From NCBI GenBank assembly GCA_001600635.1, contig BCKL01000008.1:777770-841769 (forward strand): 64,000 bases of DNA, read 5' to 3'. The notes under the pieces are model-generated. The model had not been told where the DNA came from. It saw only the letters and a list, made by a program, of their open reading frames with translations, and ran no database searches. Within the stretch, counting starts at the first letter, position 1, and each line of letters opens with the position of its first letter. Positions 55,854-64,000 of this stretch are shown here, in pieces. The DNA is from Leucosporidium creatinivorum (lineage: Eukaryota; Basidiomycota; Microbotryomycetes; Leucosporidiales; Leucosporidiaceae). The position numbers and the translations under genes are program-made.

Positions 55854-57166
55854 GAAGGGAGGAGAAGGAGCGGAGCGAGGAGAAGGGTCAGGCGCCGAGT
55901 CGGAGGAAGGCGAGCAGAGGGAGGGAGGGAGGGAGGAGTAAAAGACCACAAGACTCACCTTGTAGATGACGCGAGCGCGGTCGTACTCCTTGTGACGGAC
56001 CTCCATCTTGGCGAAGCTCGAGTAGAGGGATTGGGACTTGTCGATCCCCTCCTCCTCCTGTCCATAGAATTCGAAGCCCATGGTGAAGATCTCGCGCGCG
56101 CGGTCTGTGGTGTCATCAAGAGCGTCAGCGGTCTTTCTCCGCGAGACAGAGCCGAGTAGGAAAGGACCACACTCACCGACGTTCCCCCTCTCCTCCTCAA
56201 ACTTGGCCCACTTGACAAACATCTTGGGCTCAGGATGGCAATTGACCAACCTCTCATACACCTTGGACGCCCTATCCATCTCATTATACCTCACCTCCAT
56301 CTTGATATAAGCGGACCAAGCCTTCTCATCCGGCTCCCACGCCATCCACCTCTCAAACACCTGCCGCGCGCCCGCGACGTTGCCGAGGAGCTCCTCGAGG
56401 TAAACGTATTTGTACCAAATTTGGTCGATGCGGGGGAGGAGAGTGACGGCGCGGTCGAAGAGGTTGCGGGCGTGCGAGATGTTGCGCGCTTTGAGTTCCT
56501 GTGGTTGGCAGCGAGGGAGTGTTAGCTGGATTGGGGAGAAGGGTGGGAGAAGAGGATAGGACAGAACCATCTCGGTGTAGGAGAGCCAGAGCTTCATGTT
56601 GCTCGGATCGACGTCCATCGCACGCTCAAACACGGAGCGCGAGCTGTTGATTGTCGGGGCGAGCGGAGTCAGTTGGGCTGCTCCGAGAGAGCGAGGGAGA
56701 AGTGTACATACCGAGGGAACTCGCCCTGTGCTGCTTCCCAGTTGGCATACTTGGTCCAGGCGGTGATCTATTAAAGTGGGAGAGAGCGGCGAGTTTAGCG
56801 AGGTGAGGGGTCGAGAGGTGACTGGGAGAGCTGAGCTGGTCGGGCTACTGAGTTGAAGCTGTAGCAGAGGACGTGACGTACGTTACTCCTCGTCCTCCTA
56901 ATGACTTCCTCAAACTCTTGGCGTTTGCGACCGCGGTACTCGTGTAGTTCTTCAAAGTCCTCTACGTTCTGACGGGGCTTGGGGGGCGCCTTGTCCTGGA
57001 AGTCGGCTGCTTCTCGTAACAGTTGCTCGGCGGTGATCTAAATCAGGGGCAGAGTAGGAGTGAGTGAGTATGAGGTACAGAAGTGGAAGAGAAGACTACT
57101 GACCTGGATGGTAGCGGGAGCGCGATTCTTGACCCTGCCAGCTCCTCCTCCATCGCGTCCCGACAT
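53900..57166 (-). CDS. CLF1: Clf1/Crooked neck, HAT-repeat splicing factor
   Basis: A scaffold of the Prp19-associated (NTC) complex that joins the spliceosome. The protein starts [20 protein letters not shown] and continues [20 protein letters not shown], typical for Clf1. A long series of HAT repeats follows ([60 protein letters not shown] and more). The tail is acidic, rich in Glu, and ends EEEAEGDEE. It has about ten introns; one (55747-55958) contains an 89-base C run on the coding strand between branch point and acceptor. The length, about 750 residues, is close to other fungal Clf1 proteins. It is divergent from NOC4, 183 bases between starts. Confidence 0.92.
55764..55852. repeat. 89-base poly-G / poly-C homopolymer in CLF1 intron
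   Basis: Eighty-nine consecutive Gs on the plus strand. On the CLF1 coding strand it is poly-C, placed after the branch-point sequence GCCTGACCC and before TTGACACGCCAACACAG, i.e. where the polypyrimidine tract belongs. The length given by the assembly may not be exact. Confidence 0.85.
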
Positions 57167-57349
57167 GTTGAGCAGGGAGAGCTGTGTAGAGCGGTAGTGC
57201 AGAGAGTGTGTCTGTAGCCTGGTAGAACGAGAGACGAGTCGAGAGTCCAGAGACGAGCCGAGTGGTGGGCAAGAGGCCAACCTTGGCTTGCGAGACGAGT
57301 TGCTCTTCTCCCTTCGTCGCATTGCTCGTTCTACCGTCTACCGTCCAAC
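57167..57349. promoter_or_regulatory. Divergent upstream region, CLF1 / NOC4
   Basis: The 183 bases between the start codons serve a splicing factor and a ribosome-assembly factor. Joint regulation with growth is plausible, but no motif is evident. Confidence 0.45.
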
Positions 57350-60135
57350 ATGGCCCCTTTGTCACTTGCTGGGACTAAAAAGGGGAGATCAACCTCTTCA
57401 ATCAAACCAGTTACTGCTTCCAACACTACCAAACAACCGGACGCTATCCTACACCAAATTCACCAACTCACTTCGCAACTCCCTCCCGCCGCTCCAGCAA
57501 ACTCGTCTTTAAACCCTTTGGCCGACTTGGTCTCCTTGTTCACTTCTTTACCTCTTTCTCTTTCTGTACCTTCCTCGGCTTCCCCTTCAGCAGCCACCAA
57601 CAACCGCCAACAAGTCCACACCGCCCTCCACTCGCTCGCTGCAATCTTCCAACTCTTAATCAACCAAGGCAGGCTACATGGCACTCTCAAGGCCAAGAAA
57701 CAAAAGTTGGCCGGTGGTCATCAGGTACAGGACGAGCTGGACTCGGTAACTGCAGTCAAGCAATGGCTCAACGACCGCTACCACCAATTCCTCGCAAAAG
57801 CCGCACTCGTCGTCGGCGACCACTGGGATCTCAACGTTAGGGTCAGTCTTGATATCCGCTCTGCTGTCCATTAGCTCTGAACTACCCCAACCTAACCCCT
57901 CCTGCTCTCCCTCCTTCTCCACTACACTACAGATCTCCGCCCTCAACTGCCTCATGTCGCTCCTCCGCGCCGAATCCACCTTCCTCACCTCCCTCCACCA
58001 CTCGCGGCAAGCCCAATTCCCTTCCTCCACTTTCGCGCATATCGTTCGTGCCATTCTCGTTCCCAAGCCGGAGGGAGCGGAATTGAGGGAAGAGACGAGA
58101 GAGGAATGGCTCAAGTGGTTCAACCGGGATGATGATGTTCGGTATCACTTCTTGAAGGAGGCTGCGTATGTCCCCTTCTTCTTCTCCTCTTGCTCCTTCT
58201 TCTCCTCCCCTCGCTGACCCCGATGAACACCAACAGCACCCTCCTCACCTCCTACACCCCCTCGGCCTCGGCTTCAGCGCCCCCCTCCAAATCCTCCAAC
58301 AAGTCCACCACCCCCCTCCCTACCACTCCCTCGGTCCCCTCCCACCTCTCCACCAACCTCATCACCCTCCTCGAACTCCTCACCACCATGCCGACCTCCC
58401 CTCACGAGCTCAACTCCTTCTGGACCTCCACTCCCCTCGTTCTCAAGGCTCCCAAACTCGGGGGTGGCAAGAAGCGCAAAGCCCCCAGCTCGAACGGGCC
58501 AGTAGACGACGGCTCGACAGGCGTGTTCGACTCGTCCTCCTCCGACGAATCCGAGGCCGAGCCCGCTCCAAAGCTGTCCTCCTCGCAAACCAAGAAGCTC
58601 CTTCCCCCGCTTCTCTCCCTCTCGGCGCACAAGAAGGTCTTCCAGGATTGTTGGATGGCGTTGCTTAGTCTCCCGGGCGGGCTGGAGGAAGCAGAGGCCA
58701 AGAGGGTGTTGGTGATTTTGCATCGCCAGGTCCTGCCTCATTTGACCGAGCCGAGGAGGTTGATGGATTGGTTGGTGGATTGCGCGGATGGAGGTGAGTC
58801 GTCTCTAGTCTCGTGTTTTCATTTTTTTTGCTCGGCGCATGAAAGCTGCTGCGACGGGGTGGGTGGAGGGCCAGTCTCGCGGGGACGCGCGAAGGGAAGA
58901 GCCGAACCGTGGCGGAGCGGACCGAGATGCTGACTTCCCTCCCTCGTACCCCTCGCTCGCTACACAGGAGGAACGATCGGCATCCTCGCACTCAACGGCC
59001 TCTTCACCCTCATGCAGAAGCACAACCTGTACGCGTCTCTCCCTGTCCCTCTCCTGCCTCGCCCAGCCGAAGCTGACCTCTCCTTCCCTCCCTCCCTCCC
59101 TCCTCAACCGAACAGCGAGTTCCCCGACTTCTTCGCCAAGCTCTACTCCCTCCTCGACCGCGACGTTCTGCACGTGAGGTACCGACCGAGATTCTTCCGT
59201 CTGTTGGACATCTTCATGGGCTCGAGGTGAGTTTCCATCGTCCTCCTCCTCCCCTCACTCCCCCCCCCCACCTAGTCTTGGCTTCTCTTCTCCCCATCTC
59301 TCCCTCTTAAGCAAAACGGATCTCTGACGCCTCCTCTCATCAATCACACAGCCATCTCCCCTCCCACCTCGTCGCCTCCTTCATCAAGCGCCTCGCGCGT
59401 CTCTCCCTCTCGGCCCCCCCAGCAGGAATCATCACCATCATCCCCTTCATCTACAACATGCTCAAGCGTCACCCGGGATGTATGGTCATGATCCACAAGC
59501 CAAAGGGACGGTATGGAGAGGAGGAGGAGGAGACTGATGTGAGGGGAGCAGAGAATGGTGAGCCGCCTTTCCTTTCCCTCCTTCCTCCTTGGCACTGGGC
59601 TGACCAAGGTGCTGGACGACGGGCAGACCCCTTCCTTCCCCACGAGTTGGACCCCCTCAAAACCAACGCCATCTCCTCCTCGCTGTGGGAGCTCAAGGCG
59701 CTGCAATCCCACTACCTCGCCTCCGTCTCGGGCTTGGCCAAGATCTTTGGAGAGGTGATGAACAAGCAGAACTACGCGATGGAGGATTTCTTGGATCATA
59801 GCTATGCTACGGTGTGTTCTTCTGCTCTGCTCTGCTCCTCCTTCTCCTTCCTCGTCGCCGAGTACCCGCTGATCCCCTCCTCCCCCCCTCCTCAACAACA
59901 GATGTTCACCTCCGAAACCTCTCGCATACTCCGCACCGCCCCCGCCCTCGCCCCCGTCCCCAAGCGGCAACCCATCGGCGACTCGTTCTTCCCCTCGCTC
60001 CACTCCCTGAACGCCGAGACCCAGGTGGAGAAGGTCGTGGAGAAGGTGCTGACGGAGGAAGGGGTGTTGGAGGAGGTTGTGAGTGAGAGGGTCGTGGAAC
60101 CGGTGGATGGGGTGGCGAGGGGGTGGGCTTTTTGA
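57350..60135 (+). CDS. NOC4: Noc4/Utp19, 40S ribosome-assembly factor
   Basis: Noc4 binds Nop14 in the small-subunit processome in the nucleolus. The protein starts MAPLSLAGTKKGRSTSSIKP. The helical N-terminal half includes CLMSLLRAESTFLTSLHHS. The CBF/NOC domain lies behind: GTIGILALNGLFTLMQKHNL, EFPDFFAKLYSLLDRDVLHV, RYRPRFFRLLDIFMGSSHLP, then IITIIPFIYNMLKRHPGCMV and WELKALQSHYLASVSGLAKI. The C-terminal exon (from about 59903) reads APVPKRQPIGDSFFPSLHSL and is the piece copied next to paralog A. Stop TGA at 60133-60135. About seven introns are present. Length is roughly 650 residues, slightly longer than yeast Noc4 because of Ser/Pro-rich insertions near residue 280. Confidence 0.9.
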
Positions 60136-60403
60136 GTGGGGAGGAGAGCGAAGGATGAACAGAGATTGGGGAGGCAAGACAGAGGGATGGGATGGGAGGG
60201 AGAGGTGTAGAGGATGATATATAAGATCTGGTGCGTTTCTATACACTGCTCAGAAAGAATTGAGCTCGGCGTTCGGAGAAAGCGCGTGACAGCGCTCCGC
60301 CGAGAGTGAGGAGTCCTCGGCTCCACGGCACTGAGTCGACCGAGGCTGCCGGCTCGGTCTTCTCTCCCTTTTTCTTGCCTCCATCATTCACACCTCGTCA
60401 ACG

Positions 60404-61774
60404 ATGAAGGACGCCATCCAACCCGCCATCAGCCATCACGGATGGACTCTCGAGTCTCTCCTCCCGAGAAATCGCCCAGCTCTCGCCACCGACCGCAAGC
60501 AAGTCCTCGAGGCCATCTACGACATCTGCGAGCTCTGGGACGAAAACGACCAATTCCTTAAGCTCCCCGAGCCCTCGGCCGAACACCTAGCGTCCTTTGA
60601 CGCTCATGCTGCCATGGCCATGACGAAGGAGGCGAGCGACCAGGCAGCTCTAGCGATACAGAAGACGGGAGGTCATCGTGATGGGAGAGCGCATGAGGAG
60701 GATGACAAGATTGAGAAGCTGTGGAGTAGAGTGGGAGGGCTTTCATGTTTGGAATGCCCTTCTCGGCGATGCTGGAGGATTCGACCGAGGTGGACAGGAG
60801 CGGACATCGCGTTCGTCTCAAGTGCTGTGAGTCAGGTTCTGTAGCTTCTGGCACCGGTCCTCAATCTTCTTCGCCTGATTGCAGTGACAGCCATCGTCAA
60901 CAAGGTGCACCACGTCGCTGCTCGGCTCGCCCAAGCCCACGACCTCCGACTCGACCCCAACTCGCCGATGATGAGGAAGTGCGCCATCGTTTGGCTGGCT
61001 CGCGGTTTGAACATGCAAGGTTTCTCCCATTTGAGCAAGTGGCAGATCCTACAGGTGAGTTTCGAGTGCTCGGCTAACCTCGGCCGAAGCAAGGGGTGGC
61101 CGACCCCAGCTGTAATGCTACATGGACGTCGAGTCACATGCTGTAGCACTCTAGAAGTACACCCGACCAAGCGAGACCCGCTCTACTCGCCTACAGCAGC
61201 CTGCAGCTCGAGAAGAGGCCGAGGGCCCCGCACGGCCTCTTCTCGCGAGTCGACTTGAGCGGCGTCTGCCGGCCGCTGTAGGTCATCAAACAAGTCGACG
61301 CTTGGATAGGTACATGTTGACGCATCACGCTACCCTTCGCCCAAGTCTTGTACCACGATATGCAGTACAAGCTGAGAAGAGGTCGCAGGGGAGCTTAGCT
61401 GAACTTTTGGGCCGAGGTCGGCCACCCCTTGGCCGAAGCCTCGTCGCGCCCACTGGCAGCAAGAGGTCAGTCTCGAGAGGGTGGCTAACATGCTCGTCAC
61501 TCTCTTTACTCACAACTTCAAGCTGGCTATTACCGCCAAGGAGGTCGATAATGTTAGGTCTCACGTCATGCCTTCCGTGCTACACCTCAGGCTCGGCGAT
61601 CGCTTCCCGCGCTAACCATTCGGGCCTGCACAGCATCTTCACGAGCATGGAGTTACGGATAGCCCATCCGTAGCTTTGCATTCCCTTGGGCACCGACATG
61701 TACCTTCCCTCACGTCGAGGATGGAGAGGAGGAACCGCGTCTCGGAGTGGCAGTTCAGGGCGGCGTGGGCTTAG
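60404..61774 (+). CDS. Paralog C of the unrecognised family (frame break in exon 1)
   Basis: Exons 60404-60826, 60885-61054, the 30-nt 61523-61552 and 61634-61774 follow the same pattern as A and B. The start MKDAIQPAISHHGWTLESLL, the LKCLTAIVNKVHHVAARLAQ junction, CAIVWLARGLNMQGFSHLSK, the micro-exon LAITAKEVDN and the end SLGHRHVPSLTSR...FRAAWA identify it. In exon 1 the reading frame changes by one base between KLWSRVGGL (about 60735) and GMPFSAMLEDSTEVD (about 60751), so it is either a pseudogene or a base-calling error. The third intron position holds a 340-bp MITE. It lies 268 bases downstream of NOC4. Function unknown. Confidence 0.7.
61091..61430. mobile_element. 340-bp MITE, Mutator-type, in paralog C intron
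   Basis: Terminal inverted repeats AAGGGGTGGCCGACC (61091-61105) and its exact reverse complement (61416-61430) are flanked by a perfect 9-bp direct repeat GGCCGAAGC (61082-61090 and 61431-61439). A 9-bp target duplication points to the Mutator/MULE superfamily. There is no coding capacity. Inside is a 13-bp hairpin, CGAGAAGAGGCCG / CGGCCTCTTCTCG, with a loop of about 11 bases (near 61208-61245). The perfect ends and duplication suggest a recent insertion. The host intron keeps a GGCTAAC branch site downstream of it, so splicing may be unaffected. Confidence 0.85.
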
Positions 61775-62153
61775 AGTAGAGCTGGGGAGCAGAGGAGAAG
61801 GTAATTCATTGTGAAGGTACTCCAGACGCGCACAGATTCGAGAAGCAAGCTCCGAAGCCCATCACTCGGCAGAACTGACGCGATGAAAAAGAACGCCGAG
61901 CGAGTTCGGCGATGAGCAAAAGGGGGCCATGGCGATACAAAGTGGCTTTGACCGATGTGAGGGTCTCTCTATGGGGTGGAAAGATAGAACAACGCTTGTT
62001 GCGACGCTCTACGCTTGACATGAGGGGGCTTGCGACCTCGACTCAAGCCACCTTCAAAGCCTCGCTCGCCTCTTGCTCTTCTGCCTCTCGCTCGCTCGTC
62101 ACTCGTTTCACCTCGAACCGCTCGGAAGTAGACCCAGCTGGATACATATCACC
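61775..62153. other. Upstream region of the F-box gene
   Basis: The 379 bases lie between paralog C and the F-box gene on the same strand. In-frame ATGs upstream of 62154 (for example 61912) give poorly protein-like sequence, so I take this as leader and promoter. Nothing else is visible. Confidence 0.45.
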
Positions 62154-63615
62154 ATGCAAGACCTTCAGTGAGCATTTCCCGCTGCTGTATCTCAGTAGGC
62201 GGGCGTTGACTGACGTCGTTCTCCTCCCTTGCTCCAGGAGCACGCCCACTTCGCGATCCGCTCAGCGGGACTCGCCGCTCTTTCGACTACCCGACGAGCT
62301 GCTGTACGACATCGCAAAGCGTCTACTTTGCGACTGGGATCCACGGGACCGCGAGGGCAGCCTTCCGCAGGTCAACTTGTGCCCAGTTCGTCTCGTCTGC
62401 CGATACCTCGCCGCTCTCCTCCGTCCTTTGGCGTGGTGGCACTTTCACTTCGCGTGGGACGACTACGTAACAGCCTCTTCTCTTGAAGCTCTGCAGCAAG
62501 ACGTCACACTACGCCCTTACGTCCGTTCAGCCGACTTCTATTTCCCCAATGCGCTGCTCGGCTTTGGCATCCTCAACCTTCGCTCACTCGTCAACCTCAC
62601 CTCGCTACACATCACCGCTGTCGGGGAGGACAACTTCCCGACCTATGTTCCTCCTTCCATCACCGACACGCTCAGCCTTCTCCCTCACCTCAGCTACCTC
62701 GCCCTCCTCAACTTCAACGGCATTGCGAGCGAGACATTCTCGTTCAAGGACCACACGCCGGCGCTGAGGCATCTAGAGTACGAGTTCTATAACGACGGAA
62801 CTTTCCTATGTGGTCCCGAGCTACTGGAGACCATCACCACCAACACAAACGAGCAGATCATCAACGTCCTGCCGACTCTCCGCAACCTCAACCTCAAAAG
62901 GAGCCTGAACGGCCTCGAGAAGCTCACGGCAAAGCTTCAAGAAGCGTCTGTAAGCCTGGCGCACTGTGCGACCTGCTGGAGTAGGCCTCAGCAGTGCTCA
63001 TTCGCTACGTCTTCCGCAGGGCTCGGCGCCGACCTACCCTCTACATCGACTCCGCCTCGAGCTCTCCCTCCATCATAAGAAACTTGCTCCAGCTTTCCTA
63101 CAAGCTCTCGGTACTACTACCAAGCTCAACACTCTGGAGCTCCACTTGAGCTGGCTCGACTTCCCTTACGCCGAGGCGCTCGCCGAATGCCGCCTCTTCT
63201 CGCTCAAGAAGCTCATGCTGCGCTGTGACAGCGAGAAGCAGAAATGGTTAGGAGTGTGTATTCTCACAGGAATCGTTCTCTGCAAGCGTGCACTAACAGT
63301 CCCTTCGAGCAACAGACGCCCGACCCCAACCCGCCTTTCGGCGAGCCTCATCTCAGCGCCTACCCCCTCCTCAAGCAACTCCTCTACTCCTTCCCCGAGA
63401 TACTCACTCTAAATCTGTACGGCTTCTGGACCGACCAAGCAAAGAGCATCAAGATGCTGCCCGAGGTGCGCACCTTCGCCGACGACCTGTTGGCGGGGTC
63501 GAAGGTGGAGGAGCTAGTTTTGGTTGAGGAGCAGTGGGGGAATAGCTGCACCAATGTCTTGAGGGTGAATCAGACCCGAGATGGCTGGACCGAGGAGCTC
63601 TTCTGGCCGATTTGA
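62154..63615 (+). CDS. F-box protein with LRR-like C terminus
   Basis: A likely substrate adaptor of an SCF ubiquitin ligase. After a 14-nt first coding exon (MQDLQ) and intron 62168-62237, the protein reads STPTSRSAQRDSPLFRLPDE, where the F-box core LFRLPDELLYDIAKRLL begins, followed by CPVRLVCRYLAALLRPLAW. The rest holds leucine-rich repeats of irregular spacing (LRSLVNLTSLHITAV, LPHLSYLALLNFNG, LPTLRNLNLKRSLNGL, TTKLNTLELHLSWLDF). It ends EELFWPI. Two more introns lie near 62950-63019 and 63251-63314. Length is roughly 430 residues. Such F-box/LRR genes form large, fast-changing families in basidiomycetes; the target is unknown. Confidence 0.75.
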
Positions 63616-64000
63616 CGTGACTCGGGGGAAGCGGCAGCGCCGAGTAGGATTCGTGGAGGAGAAGTCGGGCGGCGGGCTGCTTCAGTTGAGCTACGTCCAC
63701 ATGCTAGCGTTGTCAATGCTGTAGTGTAGCTTTCTATTTCAGCTATTGAGCCGCCGAGGCGATCGCGAAACTTACACCGAGCTCAACGCTGAGCAGCCTG
63801 AGTTTGCTCGAGGCAGGCTTCTCGTGGCGGGTGAGGAGAGGTTGTAGGGTCTGCACAATGGGGGAGCTATCTAGGCGCTCGCGTCTGATGAGCTTACAAG
63901 CATCTCAGAGCGGGCTCGCGACTCGGGTTGAGGCTTCAAGCTTCAAAGTTGACTCGCGCCGAGAAGCGCGAGAAGCTCGCTCACCAACAGCATGGACGGG
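63616..64000. other. Non-coding end of the window
   Basis: No gene is supported in these 385 bases. Open frames are short. The sequence resembles leader or spacer DNA and may belong to a gene starting beyond the window. Confidence 0.4.

Noticed and set aside
55605-55969. Long Gly-, Pro- or Arg-rich frames across the G run on both strands
   Set aside because: They are translations of the homopolymer in a CLF1 intron; flanking splice sites and conserved HAT repeats show it is removed from the mRNA.
1-64000. CRISPR arrays, bacterial operons, riboswitches
   Set aside because: The window is eukaryotic; no regularly spaced 25-40 base repeats with unique spacers were seen.

Overview
The window looks like nuclear DNA of a GC-rich basidiomycete yeast or close relative; Microbotryomycetes (Rhodotorula/Rhodosporidium/Sporobolomyces type) is my inference. 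The host genes are densely interrupted by short introns (about 50-110 nt) with strong CTGAC/CTAAC branch points and CAG acceptors. The proteins are clearly fungal, and spliceosome, COPII, cleavage/polyadenylation and V-ATPase genes sit side by side at high density. The assembly is draft quality: an 875-base N run (7269-8143), single Ns at about 14692, 18415 and 18781, and an 89-base G homopolymer.

The left third (1 to about 21.6 kb) is a nest of decayed mobile elements. It holds a long degenerate LINE on the minus strand (endonuclease, RT, RNase H and a C2HC knuckle, with ORF1-like, apparently intron-bearing sequence upstream) and pieces of at least two other LINEs. A solo Copia LTR sits inside one of these. 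There is also a tyrosine-recombinase (DIRS/Ngaro-type) retroelement fossil, two 290-bp LINE 3' ends with (TAAAC)n tails, and two partial Copia elements joined head to tail through one LTR. No convincing host gene was found there.

From 21.7 kb to 63.6 kb the window is gene-dense. In order: PEP12-like Qa-SNARE (-), SEC24 (+), RNPS1-like SR protein (+), NTF2+RRM G3BP/Bre5-like protein (+), V-ATPase subunit G VMA10 (-), symplekin/Pta1 (+), AIP1 WD40 protein (-), mitochondrial ribosomal protein uS5m (-), a two-RRM Gbp2/Hrb1-like protein (+), a DUF1769 (UPF0590) protein (-), a cytosolic-looking GH31 glycosidase (+), paralogs A and B of an unrecognised family (-), CLF1/Crooked-neck (-), NOC4/UTP19 (+), paralog C of the same family (+) and an F-box protein (+). 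Most are housekeeping genes of RNA processing, membrane traffic and ribosome assembly, often as divergent pairs with very short shared upstream regions (105 bp for VMA10/symplekin).

The most novel part is 50.2-61.8 kb. Three paralogs of a roughly 265-285 residue protein family with no recognised domain keep the same intron positions, including a 30-nt micro-exon. Paralog A carries a copied last exon of NOC4 at its 5' side, just as paralog C lies downstream of the real NOC4, so the family spread locally by segmental duplication. Paralog C has an intron enlarged by a 340-bp Mutator-type MITE with a 9-bp target duplication.
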